Shown here piece by piece: positions 25,480 to 34,395 of a stretch of DNA of 55,917 nucleotides. Position 1 is the first letter of the stretch, and every line of letters begins with the position of its first letter. Source of the stretch: a virus; IMG/VR virus record IMGVR_UViG_3300044612_003253, positions 1-55,917 of that record; one strand, written 5' to 3'. The notes beneath the pieces are model-generated. The model was given only the letters and a program-made list of their open reading frames with translations, did not search any database and was not told where the DNA came from. Position numbers and translations under genes: made by a program.

Positions 25480-26437
25480 TTCTTTCTCTTATTATGGTAT
25501 TTTTATCTATTATATTATATTTTTGATATATTTTTGTTGGCATATGAAACCACTCTATAGTCATGTCGTTATGTCTTTGATCAACAATATTTCCATATGC
25601 ATTAAGATCTTCTTCTAAATAGCAATGGTTATTATATGTTTTAATTAAAGAAAAATATTTACCATTAGGAGCTTGATCGTTTAATATCTTAATAATATCA
25701 TATTCAGGAAAATTAAATATTTTATTGTCTTGTTTTATAATATATCCGAATATTCTTTCTAAAGAATGAGAATATGTTCCATTTGATTTATCGTCTACTT
25801 TTCCTTGTTCTTTTTTTAGATAAAAGTTTAATTGATCACATACTTCTGGAGTGAAATATTTGTGATAAATTGATGTTTTTGAACAGAACATGTTTCCGGC
25901 AGGAAATGACGAGTTTGCAACATGATCATAGTTCATGTTTATCATATTGCTAATTTTTTGTATAATTTCAGTATTCTTGCCTTCTCTTTCTTTTAGTAAA
26001 AGATTTTCGTTACAGATCATTCCAACATTTGGGTCCGATAATCTTATAATATTATTATCAAATATCTTTTTAGATCCTATGAGACCATTCAATAAAACAG
26101 ATCTCCACTGAATGATGTTCTTGACGCCCCACAGTGACTTCTTAGAGTGTATTTTAATAAATACTGGTTCAGACACCATTTGGATCTGATTTAAAAATGG
26201 CGCAACGTCACAGCCATAGTTATTTTGATAATATATTCTATAATCAAATAAATCAATATCACGTTTTATATCTGGATAATCAGAAAGCGAACTATCACAT
26301 AGTCCTAAATATAAAACTATATTATCGGCTAATGGTTTTAATAGACCATAAAATTCTGGCCATAGATCAATATGATATAACCAAAGTATTATTGCTACTT
26401 TATCTTGTTGTTGAGTTGAGTTTATTGTATACGACAA
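25457..26437 (-). CDS. RgpF-like glycan synthesis protein
   Basis: This protein matches the rhamnan synthesis F family. AIILWLYHIDLWPEF opens the domain, then NNYGCDVAPFLNQI, FIKIHSKKSLW, LLNGLIGS and SSFPAGNMFCSKTSIYHKYF occur in family order. Members assemble rhamnose-type cell-wall polysaccharides, but the reaction is not firmly known. The start is TTG at 26437, with GGAGG 11 bases upstream. It is paired with the GT4-like gene that follows. Confidence 0.75.
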   Translation of the reverse strand: MSYTINSTQQQDKVAIILWLYHIDLWPEFYGLLKPLADNIVLYLGLCDSSLSDYPDIKRDIDLFDYRIYYQNNYGCDVAPFLNQIQMVSEPVFIKIHSKKSLWGVKNIIQWRSVLLNGLIGSKKIFDNNIIRLSDPNVGMICNENLLLKEREGKNTEIIQKISNMINMNYDHVANSSFPAGNMFCSKTSIYHKYFTPEVCDQLNFYLKKEQGKVDDKSNGTYSHSLERIFGYIIKQDNKIFNFPEYDIIKILNDQAPNGKYFSLIKTYNNHCYLEEDLNAYGNIVDQRHNDMTIEWFHMPTKIYQKYNIIDKNTIIRERNAKNSIS

Positions 26438-26654
26438 GGGTTAGAATTCCTCCAGCAACTCCCATGAATATGCCCGCAGGACTAACACTACTGTATTCGC
26501 CCAACATATATAATACTGCTCCACCCATGTATGAGCCAGCTACTCCTAACGCTATTGTTTTAATAAAACCAAAATTTTCTTCTCCCGGAACAACTGATTT
26601 TGCTATGCTACCAACGAATAAACCATATACACACCAGACTAATAAATTAAACAT
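26400..26654 (-). CDS. GlsB/YeaQ/YmgE-type small membrane protein
   Basis: An 84-residue protein with three hydrophobic segments and the family motifs SIAKSVVPGEENFGF, LGVAGSYMGGAVLY and GGILTLVVY. These match the transglycosylase-associated (GlsB/YeaQ) family. Despite the family name no enzymatic activity is established. The start has GGAGG 7 bases upstream. It probably sits in the inner membrane and could be part of the lysis or envelope functions clustered here. Confidence 0.7.
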   Translation of the reverse strand: MFNLLVWCVYGLFVGSIAKSVVPGEENFGFIKTIALGVAGSYMGGAVLYMLGEYSSVSPAGIFMGVAGGILTLVVYNKLNSTTR

Positions 26655-27048
26655 TTGATGCCTCCAGTAGTATTAATGCTTCATCGTCCGTGATAGTTTC
26701 TCCTTTATCTAACAAAATTTCAGTTAACTTGATAGCATATTTATGATAATCGTCTTTTGATAATTTTTGACGCATAATACGCTTGACTCTTAATCTTGTG
26801 AACCAACCCCTTTTTCTGCTATATGATCTAATTTCTTCACCATATAGACCACCAATTTCTTGTGTTGTCATGTTAGATGTTTTATTTTTATTACATTCCT
26901 GTAAAACTCTTATAACAGTTAATATTATACTAATCATCATAAGAATAGCGATAATACTTCCAAAATTTTGATCTTCTGGAATATTAGCTTTTTTTAGAAC
27001 ATCTTTTGCTATAGTTTCTAATTGTTTTTCATTTTTTGATTTCGCCAT
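26647..27048 (-). CDS. Single-span membrane protein
   Basis: This 133-residue protein has one strong transmembrane segment (IIAILMMISIILTVIRVL, around residues 31-48), flanked by a lysine-rich N-terminus and a basic loop (SRKRGWFTRLRVKRIMRQKL). The C-terminal part is acidic and helical. No family is recognised. It overlaps the GlsB-like gene by 8 bases in a run of small membrane proteins. Confidence 0.5.
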   Translation of the reverse strand: MAKSKNEKQLETIAKDVLKKANIPEDQNFGSIIAILMMISIILTVIRVLQECNKNKTSNMTTQEIGGLYGEEIRSYSRKRGWFTRLRVKRIMRQKLSKDDYHKYAIKLTEILLDKGETITDDEALILLEASNV

Positions 27049-27050
27049 AA

Positions 27051-27374
27051 TTACCTCTCATTAATTGGTTTGCATGATCCTTTTGAGCAATTTTGTTCTA
27101 GTACCACAGGAGGATGAACTATAACTTTTGTGGATCCTTTGTCTTCTGGTTCACAATATCCACAATCAACCTTTTTAATACCATCTCCGCTTATGTACCA
27201 TCCTTTACCTTTGCATACTGGACAGTCTTTTCTTTTATGTTTTTTAGTAGTATCAACATGTTCAGCTTTAATGATTCCACCTATTAAGGTTATTCCGGCT
27301 GTTGTTGATCCTTTATAGCTTGATGATCCAATAATAACAGAACCAATTAAAATTAAACCTAATAATTTATTCAT
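27051..27374 (-). CDS. Exported or membrane-anchored zinc-ribbon protein
   Basis: A hydrophobic N-terminus (LLGLILIGSVIIGSSS) looks like a signal or anchor. It is followed by CPVCKGKGWYISGDGIKKVD and then CGYC, which is the DnaJ-type zinc-binding pattern CxxCxGxGx...CxxC. The C-terminus has CSKGSC. At 107 residues it is too small for a chaperone. The function is unknown; it belongs to the small membrane protein cluster. Confidence 0.5.
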   Translation of the reverse strand: MNKLLGLILIGSVIIGSSSYKGSTTAGITLIGGIIKAEHVDTTKKHKRKDCPVCKGKGWYISGDGIKKVDCGYCEPEDKGSTKVIVHPPVVLEQNCSKGSCKPINER

Positions 27375-27528
27375 CTTTGGCTCTCCATGGTAATATTTTT
27401 TTTCTTTTAGGCTTTGGAATATCTATATTATCTACAGACTTAGGAGCAAATATTTTTAATAGACTTAATATAAAATTACTTATTATACTAATTAATCTAT
27501 TAAGAGCTATTTTATCTAGAATTTTCAT
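27367..27528 (-). CDS. Small amphipathic membrane-type protein (53 aa)
   Basis: This is a 53-residue frame with ATG at 27528 and AAAGG 6 bases upstream. It starts MKILDKIALNRLISIISNFI and ends KRKKILPWRAKDE, giving a hydrophobic or amphipathic helix followed by a basic tail. It fills the otherwise empty gap between the zinc-ribbon protein and the 777-residue protein and overlaps the next start by 8 bases. The size and pattern resemble small phage membrane peptides such as lysis accessories. The function is unknown. Confidence 0.5.
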   Translation of the reverse strand: MKILDKIALNRLISIISNFILSLLKIFAPKSVDNIDIPKPKRKKILPWRAKDE

Positions 27529-27549
27529 AAATTAACCTTTATAAAAAAT

Positions 27550-29883
27550 TTAACAATTAATAGAACCAGTACTACCGCCAGCCAACGGATCTTTTATAGA
27601 TACTGCTGCTCCGTCTCCTGGAAGATTTGCTCCACTCCATTGTCCAATAGGTTGAGATTTACACGTTACAGGAATCTCTACTGCTGCATAAGTATTATTT
27701 GCTAATGTAAAACTGCTATAGTCTGTGAATAAAAGATTCAAAAATTTTGGATTTCCACACGTTACATTGCTTAATTCGTAATATACAACGAATGTGCCAG
27801 TTTCAACTTTGCCCAATTGCCATTTATCAACAGAAAATCTCATTTGTATATTTGAGTCATTAAGACTAATATATCTATTATCATCAGAATCATAAGAATA
27901 TTGAGATATAAATTCTGTTGATCCTGCTTGAAAAACATATACTCCAACATTACTTCCTTCTCCACCTTCTGGAGTAACTCGTGCCCAAGCTGTTTTATTA
28001 GAATAACTTGTTGTTGGAGATGGTATGTTATCATCACCACTGCCCCAATTTCCTATTGGTGGACTTGGATAGCTTGCGGATCCTAGCTCATAGTTAGGAC
28101 TACCATTCTGAGATAGTGCCCATACATCTCCGCCTGCGACCATTATTCTAGGAAAACTGTTTCCACCAGTTTTTGAATAAAAGTTATAACTATTATTATC
28201 AAGAACATTTGCAAGATAGTAGGTTCCATTGAATCCAAAAGTATCAGGACTTAATCCTGAAACAACAATAGCATCACTCCTAATTTGCCAATATACATCA
28301 ACTCCGGGCCATTTGATAGTAATATTATTATTTATATCTAATGTTACAAAATTAAAATCTGAATTTATCCACGATCTAAAACCATCAGGAGTAATTGGTC
28401 CATCGTAATCAACAAAAATCATTTGTCCACTATTAGCTTTGTAAACATTACCAGTAGAATTTGTTGCTTTTACCATAGGATAAATGTGAGGAACCGAAGC
28501 TACCTGATATGGCATTCCAGAGTAAATAACTCTAAGATCAACTATACCTTCGGTTGTAAAATATTCTCCGCTAGGATGAGCAAAATTATCTCCACACATA
28601 AAGTCAGCATTAACATATGATCCAAAACAACTATTACTAATTGTTGAATATCCTGTTGATACAGGAGTTAAAGAATTAAATTCTGAACAAATTGTTCCTG
28701 ATGTTCTGCAAGAAAAATCAAATTCTACTGATGCTTCTAAATATTCTTTTGGACTAAATAATGACGTTTCATTAAGAGAATAGTTGCTACTATTATAAGT
28801 GAATGTATAATTATGAAAGTCTGATCTGATTCCGGTACAACGATTCAGCATAGAAACTCCGTATGCTGAACTATCAAAAGGAACTCCAACTCCAGAAGTT
28901 CTATAAGAGAATCCCATAGTTGAAAGATCTGTGCAAACCGGGGTTTTTGATGAGGAGCTTGATAAATCATATGGATTATCACTTATTCCACTAATATTAA
29001 TTGAATATGGTTGAGAAGCTATTCCTGTACAATAATTAGTATTATACCAAGGTTTTGATGGAGCAGTTCCTCCTGTTACTCCTACAGGATAATTTTCAGG
29101 TAATATATTATGACCAATAGTATCAGCAACTACCCAATCGCTATATGGATGTCTCCATCTTAAAGGAGGATTAAAACCTATAACAGCTCTGTGGCCTCTT
29201 CCTGTTGGTAATACTGGAGATAATCCATCATTTATTCCATTTACATTTGTGGGGGGCTGAACAATTGAAAATACAAATTGAGCAGGAAAAGCGTATACTC
29301 CGCTCAAATTTGATCCAGCAGCACCAGTTGTGGCATATTCAACATATCCTTTATATGACGGTTCATAAATAGTTTCTTCTAAGCTTATTAATTTTTGACC
29401 AACACCAGTGTATAGTGGATTAGTCGAATCTTGATAATTTGATACTGATGTATCGCTCTCTAAACTATTATATTGCCATTGTGGATTTTTGTTATATCTA
29501 TAATCAAATGTGTAAACACCACTAAATACTGGATCGTTAGCAATTTTAATAGTTATTCTTGAACTAATATTTGCTGTAGGAGGGGTTCCGCAAAAAAGAT
29601 TATATGCTGATGATGGAGCTGGTTTGGGTATGCTCGAAATGGTTCCATTAAATGGTTGTCCTTTAAAAATATAGTACGGGGATTTTAAATCAATTGAATG
29701 AACGAGCCTTTTATCTACACAAACAGCATTTGGGTCTTCCCACTGAGATAAATATTGAATAGGACAGCAAGATTGACATTCTGTAAGAGATGTTCCAGTA
29801 GATGGAGAGTATAACCAAACTCCACCATTTGAATATCTAATATAAAACTTATTTCCTACTTTTCTTATGAATCCATCTGACAT
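27550..29883 (-). CDS. Large structural-type protein of unknown family (777 aa)
   Basis: This 777-residue protein is rich in Ser, Thr, Tyr and Asn with many short beta-strand-like segments and scattered cysteines. It starts with a compact FIRKVGNKFYIRYSNGGVWLY motif. Such composition is typical of phage tail-spike, fibre or capsid-decoration proteins. No catalytic motif is visible. It follows the papain-like gene in transcription order after 12 bases. A role as a virion adhesin is inferred from composition and neighbours. Confidence 0.55.
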   Translation of the reverse strand: MSDGFIRKVGNKFYIRYSNGGVWLYSPSTGTSLTECQSCCPIQYLSQWEDPNAVCVDKRLVHSIDLKSPYYIFKGQPFNGTISSIPKPAPSSAYNLFCGTPPTANISSRITIKIANDPVFSGVYTFDYRYNKNPQWQYNSLESDTSVSNYQDSTNPLYTGVGQKLISLEETIYEPSYKGYVEYATTGAAGSNLSGVYAFPAQFVFSIVQPPTNVNGINDGLSPVLPTGRGHRAVIGFNPPLRWRHPYSDWVVADTIGHNILPENYPVGVTGGTAPSKPWYNTNYCTGIASQPYSINISGISDNPYDLSSSSSKTPVCTDLSTMGFSYRTSGVGVPFDSSAYGVSMLNRCTGIRSDFHNYTFTYNSSNYSLNETSLFSPKEYLEASVEFDFSCRTSGTICSEFNSLTPVSTGYSTISNSCFGSYVNADFMCGDNFAHPSGEYFTTEGIVDLRVIYSGMPYQVASVPHIYPMVKATNSTGNVYKANSGQMIFVDYDGPITPDGFRSWINSDFNFVTLDINNNITIKWPGVDVYWQIRSDAIVVSGLSPDTFGFNGTYYLANVLDNNSYNFYSKTGGNSFPRIMVAGGDVWALSQNGSPNYELGSASYPSPPIGNWGSGDDNIPSPTTSYSNKTAWARVTPEGGEGSNVGVYVFQAGSTEFISQYSYDSDDNRYISLNDSNIQMRFSVDKWQLGKVETGTFVVYYELSNVTCGNPKFLNLLFTDYSSFTLANNTYAAVEIPVTCKSQPIGQWSGANLPGDGAAVSIKDPLAGGSTGSINC

Positions 29884-29895
29884 AATAATATCTTT

Positions 29896-30819
29896 CTATA
29901 AATATGTAAATCCATAATCTGGAAGCTTTTGTACTGGAAAGCCGTCAAAATTACTAAAAGCATAACTACCATTACTTGCTAGCATACCAGCAGCAACTTC
30001 GGCACGAATAAGAAAAGAGCCATCAGGAATATTTCCCCATTCTGGATGACCACCATCATTCCATTTACCCCAACTATTTTGAACAAGAAATAATGGTTCA
30101 CTACCAGTATCATCACATGCTATCCAAGCCATACAATGAGCCCAGTTACCACTAGTATTTGCTATACCCTTTTTATCTCTTTTATTAGAAAATCCATAAT
30201 TAGAACATACTGCTAATCCATAACCATTAGCAAGAGCATCACGAGCTTCTTCAATTGTTCTAACAAGACTAACGGTTTTAATTTGATGGTCATTTGCAAG
30301 ATCAATTACAGGATCTGGCAATCCTCGTCCTCCCCATCCTGCTCCGAGATTACCATTATATTTTGTAAAGTCAGCTACACCCTTATAGTTTTGGCGTAAC
30401 AATATTCCTCCGTTTTTGCTAACAAACTCAGCTGCTCTTGAGCAACTCATTCCTTGTCCGCCGTGACCTCGTGCCCCATAAATTGCTTCTGTTGCTCCTC
30501 TTGCTATCCATGCTTCTCTTTCATTATTGACATCTATCTCAACCGCTCTACTAATATCACAAGCGTTTCGTGTTCCATGAGACACACAATCTCCAGTAGT
30601 TTGTCTTTCTTCATAAGCTTTTTTGTCAAATTTTAACACACTTTTATATGGTGTTGATAATTTACCTTTTCCACTACTTTTAATTTTTTTATTAGCATCA
30701 CCAAATAACGCATATTTACTATTTTCCATTAGATGATCAAATACGTGCTGCTCCCATAAACAGCCACTAAATCCTTTGCGATAATTATTATATAGTTCTT
30801 CTGATGAATATCTTGACAT
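29896..30819 (-). CDS. Papain-like (C1-type) cysteine peptidase
   Basis: The catalytic set of papain-family peptidases is visible: Q73 and C78 in QTTGDCVSHGTRNAC, H228 in GNWAHCMAWIAC, and N248 in LVQNSWGKWNDGG. At 307 residues the enzyme has an about 65-residue N-terminal extension that could be a propeptide or a virion anchor (there is no obvious signal peptide). In this gene block the protease could mature a structural protein or act at the cell surface. The active-site block is GDC rather than the canonical GSCW, but the NSWG block is exact. Confidence 0.8.
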   Translation of the reverse strand: MSRYSSEELYNNYRKGFSGCLWEQHVFDHLMENSKYALFGDANKKIKSSGKGKLSTPYKSVLKFDKKAYEERQTTGDCVSHGTRNACDISRAVEIDVNNEREAWIARGATEAIYGARGHGGQGMSCSRAAEFVSKNGGILLRQNYKGVADFTKYNGNLGAGWGGRGLPDPVIDLANDHQIKTVSLVRTIEEARDALANGYGLAVCSNYGFSNKRDKKGIANTSGNWAHCMAWIACDDTGSEPLFLVQNSWGKWNDGGHPEWGNIPDGSFLIRAEVAAGMLASNGSYAFSNFDGFPVQKLPDYGFTYL

Positions 30820-31316
30820 TATTTACTACCCTCATAATATGACCATGCTAAAGTTTTAAAAGCAATAACAGCTTTTTTTCTTAGATCTTTATTTAATGGA
30901 ACACTATCATCTCCAATAACAGATACTATCATGTTTTGTGAAGCAGTTTTTAGATCTGGATATTTTCCAGATATATTTAATTTTAACATTGGGCCAATAA
31001 GACTATTTGCTTGTCTAATTTCTTCTGTATTTTTTATAACTTCATTTTCATTGTCTAATTCAATCAGTGTGGCCATATCACCAGCCAAACTAGCTAATCT
31101 TTTTCCATCAAGTTTTCTATCCTTGTCTACAGATAAAGCATTTATTATAGCATCAGATTCATCTTTTAGATCTTCTGATGGTTTAACAAAATTGTTAGTT
31201 TCTACTGAAACAGTATCTGGTGATGAAGGAAAGAATTTATTAAAGTCTGGTTTAATTAAGCCAATAAGAACTAGAATACTAGCAATACTTAATAGTATAA
31301 TTTTATTATCTTTCAT
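30819..31316 (-). CDS. Membrane-anchored hypothetical protein
   Basis: An N-terminal transmembrane helix (IILLSIASILVLIGLI) is followed by a polar linker and a helical, charged domain. No family is recognised. It is coupled to the preceding gene by a 4-base overlap and to the papain-like gene by a one-base overlap, so the three are likely made together. An inner-membrane or virion-tail location is inferred. Confidence 0.5.
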   Translation of the reverse strand: MKDNKIILLSIASILVLIGLIKPDFNKFFPSSPDTVSVETNNFVKPSEDLKDESDAIINALSVDKDRKLDGKRLASLAGDMATLIELDNENEVIKNTEEIRQANSLIGPMLKLNISGKYPDLKTASQNMIVSVIGDDSVPLNKDLRKKAVIAFKTLAWSYYEGSK

Positions 31317-31675
31317 AGAACTTTTCCTTTATCTGATGAACAAGCATTAGGGGATAGATGCGGAAACATTTGATCTGCCACCTTGATAGCTTCTGAGCAT
31401 CCGCTTTTAACAGCCAAGTCTCGTGTTTGTTTCCAGCTTGCTACCAATTGGAAAAATACATCTTCTGATGGTTTTGAAACTACTATTGGGCTTTTTGTGT
31501 CTATACTTGGAATAGAGAATTGATCCTTATTAAATAATTTTAGTAAGGCTGTTTGTACTGGACTCAGTTTATCTTTGAATAGAATCCAAATTATCATACC
31601 AACACCAGCATAAAGAGCCAAATCCATGGCACCGATTCCTTTAGAAAATTCTTCAAAACTTTGTGTAACGTTCAT
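31313..31675 (-). CDS. Membrane-anchored hypothetical protein
   Basis: This 120-residue protein has a hydrophobic segment LALYAGVGMIIWILF near residues 19-33, a proline-rich linker (SIPSIDTKSPIVVSKPSED) and a helical domain with two cysteines. No family is known to me. Its spacing and overlap with its neighbours place it in the small membrane protein group upstream of the papain-like peptidase. Confidence 0.5.
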   Translation of the reverse strand: MNVTQSFEEFSKGIGAMDLALYAGVGMIIWILFKDKLSPVQTALLKLFNKDQFSIPSIDTKSPIVVSKPSEDVFFQLVASWKQTRDLAVKSGCSEAIKVADQMFPHLSPNACSSDKGKVL

Positions 31676-31692
31676 ATGTTTTTCCTTTATAT

Positions 31693-32115
31693 TTATGGCA
31701 CTTCATTTACTAGTACTGACGATACATAATCTTTTGATGAAAAAACACCAATTTCTCTAAATGTTGCAACCATTGCATCTATACTTGAGCTAACTAAAAT
31801 CATCAAAAAACTTTTTGTATACCTATGTATAATAGATTCTGCAACAGTAGGAACAAGAGGAATATCTATAGCTATAAAAACACTATCGTAAAACTGTGAT
31901 AATAATATCATTGCTATTTCTTTTTTATCTTTTCCTGCTAGAGTTTTACTTTTATTCTCAATATTTTGTATAATTTTGGCTATTGCTAATTGGAGAATTT
32001 TCCATGCTTGCGCAATAGCTACTGTTTTAACTTCTCCTAGTATTTTTTGATTTTCTTGAATTAGATTTTCTAGATCTGCTTTTAGATTTTCTACTTGGGA
32101 CTGGAATTGGATCAT
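31693..32115 (-). CDS. Helical hypothetical protein
   Basis: A 140-residue, largely helical protein with a predicted coiled-coil start (FQSQVENLKADLENLIQEN) and a hydrophobic C-terminal half (DSVFIAIDIPLVPTVAESI, SFLMILVSSSIDAM). It overlaps the holin-like gene upstream by 89 bases, the longest overlap in the window, and no ribosome-binding site supports the ATG at 32115. The overlap may therefore reflect a wrong start or real translational coupling. The function is unknown. Confidence 0.45.
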   Translation of the reverse strand: MIQFQSQVENLKADLENLIQENQKILGEVKTVAIAQAWKILQLAIAKIIQNIENKSKTLAGKDKKEIAMILLSQFYDSVFIAIDIPLVPTVAESIIHRYTKSFLMILVSSSIDAMVATFREIGVFSSKDYVSSVLVNEVP

Positions 32116-32383
32116 TTGGTTTAGTATTTTCTGTTACGTCACTAGGACTAGTAGAAGAATAAAATGTTTTTTTAATTTCTTTTCGACCATTAAGATATTT
32201 AAATAATATAGCTAATTGTCCACCGATTAGTATAATACTTTCTACACCATGACTAACATCCCTAATTAAATCTTCTTTCTGCTGATTATCTTCACCAAAC
32301 AAACCAATTAAATATAAGCCACTAAATATAAAACTGACAGCTGTAAACCAAAATTCGCTAGTTTTATAACCAGGTTTAATCAT
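32027..32383 (-). CDS. Holin-like membrane protein with SR-rich tail
   Basis: The N-terminus MIKPGYKTSEFWFTAVSFIF followed by a second hydrophobic segment (GVESIILIGGQLAILFKYL) resembles small two-helix phage holin-like proteins. The last 20 residues form an Arg-Ser-Lys-rich basic tail (SRKSKSRSRKSNSRKSK). Holins form pores in the inner membrane to time lysis. The identification rests on size, hydrophobic pattern and context only, and the tail is unusual. Confidence 0.5.
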   Translation of the reverse strand: MIKPGYKTSEFWFTAVSFIFSGLYLIGLFGEDNQQKEDLIRDVSHGVESIILIGGQLAILFKYLNGRKEIKKTFYSSTSPSDVTENTKPNDPIPVPSRKSKSRSRKSNSRKSKNTRRS

Positions 32384-32426
32384 TATAAGATTTCCTTAAT
32401 AATGTTTTGATATATTAACCATATTA

Positions 32427-32438
32427 GTATAATACACC
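32427..32438 (-). promoter_or_regulatory. GGTGTATTATAC box upstream of the holin-like gene
   Basis: GGTGTATTATAC on the minus strand lies 55 bases before the holin-like start at 32383, in an intergenic space. It has the same core as the boxes upstream of phoH and the fibre-linked genes. Confidence 0.5.
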
Positions 32439-32447
32439 AAAGATTGG

Positions 32448-33692
32448 TTATATTTCTAATAACCCTGGAAATCTAGGATTTTGATCTTTAATTGCTATCA
32501 AATCAGCAAAAACAACGGGAATATTATTTATTTTCCACCAATCTGAAGGATAGTCTGTTTCTAATCTGAAAGCTTGAAATTTAATAGTATTATTTCTAAT
32601 ATATCTGGCTTGTTGTTCTTTAGTATAATACCAAAAGCTATTTTGATTCCAGAACGAAACGTGTGTAGGATCTTGAAATGCTCCTCTACCGTCTGTTGAT
32701 GGTACTTGTATAAAAGCCCATCCCCCATGAGCTAAAACTCTGTGTATTTCTTTCATTGTTTTATATGGATCTCGTAAATGCTCTATTATATGACTAGCAT
32801 TAACAACATAGCAGGAATTATCTGGCATTGGTATTCCATCGTTTAAGTCACAAATAATATCTGATCCCTCTTGATCAATTGATATGTATCCTTTTCTACC
32901 ATCTATACCTCCTCCTATATCTATCATTTTTAGATTTTTTAATTGAGCATCTCTTTCTGCAAGATTTTGAATCCATTTATTCCTAAGCTGTACTGTTCCT
33001 GTCTGTATCTCTTTATTCCTTTCTAGCCATGTATTTTCTCCATGTATCCTATAAACGTATAATGGTTCTGGTATGTGATAAAATTTAGTAATTAAATATG
33101 TTCTTATTATTAATTCTTGATCATCTAGTACAGACAAGTTATTATTATGGCCACCAACAGTATGATAAATTTCTTTTCTCCATGATCTAACATGATCTGG
33201 TGCAAACCATATTAATGATATTGAATGACTTGTTGCTCCAAATGATTGAGGAACCCATAAGCTTTTTCCATTATAGGATATTTTTTGGTGTTTCCATCCG
33301 TATGCTGTGTTATACGGTTTAAAGTTCTCGTTAAGTTTAGCATTATCAGAATATACAAATCCAACATCAGGATGATTCTCATATGCTTCTTTTAGTTTCT
33401 CTAAACATTTTGGTAACAAGATATCATCATGATCAACTTCTACTAAAATATCTCCGGTACCTAAATTAAATGCTTTGTTTTTATGATATCCTACATTAGT
33501 ATTATTAGAATAGTCACAATATATTTTAACTCTATTATCTTGTGTTAAAAAATTAAAATGATCATGCGTTGCAGATCCATTGATATATATAATCCATTCC
33601 CAATTTTGATAGGTTTGTTTAGTAATAGATTGATATAATTCTTGTATATATGAAGTATTTTTATGTGTGGGAGTTATAAGAGAAAATTTCAT
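32448..33692 (-). CDS. GT2 glycosyltransferase fused to a class I methyltransferase
   Basis: Residues about 1-240 form a GT2 domain: FSLITPTHKNTSYIQELYQS, GTGDILVEVDHDDIL (the DxD-type metal motif is DHDD), and YHTVGGHNNNLSVLDDQELI. From about 255 a SAM methyltransferase follows, MIDIGGGIDGRKGYISIDQ (motif I region), DNSCYVVNASHIIEHLRDP, and EIHRVLAHGGWAFIQVPS. The protein may attach and then methylate a sugar, or act on two substrates. It lies inside the virion block, next to fibre genes. Confidence 0.82.
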   Translation of the reverse strand: MKFSLITPTHKNTSYIQELYQSITKQTYQNWEWIIYINGSATHDHFNFLTQDNRVKIYCDYSNNTNVGYHKNKAFNLGTGDILVEVDHDDILLPKCLEKLKEAYENHPDVGFVYSDNAKLNENFKPYNTAYGWKHQKISYNGKSLWVPQSFGATSHSISLIWFAPDHVRSWRKEIYHTVGGHNNNLSVLDDQELIIRTYLITKFYHIPEPLYVYRIHGENTWLERNKEIQTGTVQLRNKWIQNLAERDAQLKNLKMIDIGGGIDGRKGYISIDQEGSDIICDLNDGIPMPDNSCYVVNASHIIEHLRDPYKTMKEIHRVLAHGGWAFIQVPSTDGRGAFQDPTHVSFWNQNSFWYYTKEQQARYIRNNTIKFQAFRLETDYPSDWWKINNIPVVFADLIAIKDQNPRFPGLLEI

Positions 33693-33765
33693 AATATGTC
33701 CATGAGAATAACTATTGAATATCTAATATAATAGTTACAGATCCAGAATAGTCCAGATAATCTAT

Positions 33766-34386
33766 TTAAATTGTATTTTGATCAACAAAGCCAAAGCAAA
33801 GAGTACAATAATACTCTGGAACTGTATAATTAAAAGTTACTGTGCTTGCTGTACCGTCTATTCTAATAATATTAAATCCTTCTTGTCCAGTAAATTGATA
33901 GTATTGAGTACCATTTATTCCGCTCTGATATGTTGTATCCATACTCCAAATTGGAGTAAATGGTGTTGATACTATAACAGGAACAGGTAGTCCAGGTTGG
34001 CCAACACTAGCAAATGCGACTAAAGCATCTGTAACAGATTCGCTAAAAACTGCTGTGAATATTCCTGCTTGACTATTTAATATTTGAGTTCCACTAATTG
34101 GAATACCAAATTGTTCTGGAAAAGTAGATGCTCCATACATACCATCATGAGTATTCATACCTCCACCGTCTTGAGTAATTGACACCGTAATATCATTCTG
34201 GCCAATTCCAGATGCTGAAGTTGCTGTGACAGAATTAATTGTCATCCATTGAAAACCAGAACTACCAAAAGAGGTTGTTGAATATACTATATTATTTCCT
34301 AAAAATATTTTAGAAATATTATTACTTCCTAATTTAGCAGAGTTAATGTTGAGACTATTTAAGTATAGGTCGCTATCTATTGGCAT
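33766..34386 (-). CDS. Putative virion protein, fibre-associated
   Basis: This 206-residue protein starts MPIDSDLYLNSLNINSAKLG with IFLGNNIVYS, a short fibre-type module found at the start of many phage tail appendages. The rest is Ser, Gly and Thr-rich with beta-strand pattern and a C-terminal FTGQEGFNIIRIDG block. It follows the collagen-like fibre gene by 10 bases and is probably part of the same appendage. No catalytic motif. Confidence 0.5.
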   Translation of the reverse strand: MPIDSDLYLNSLNINSAKLGSNNISKIFLGNNIVYSTTSFGSSGFQWMTINSVTATSASGIGQNDITVSITQDGGGMNTHDGMYGASTFPEQFGIPISGTQILNSQAGIFTAVFSESVTDALVAFASVGQPGLPVPVIVSTPFTPIWSMDTTYQSGINGTQYYQFTGQEGFNIIRIDGTASTVTFNYTVPEYYCTLCFGFVDQNTI

Positions 34387-34395
34387 AAAGATTTC

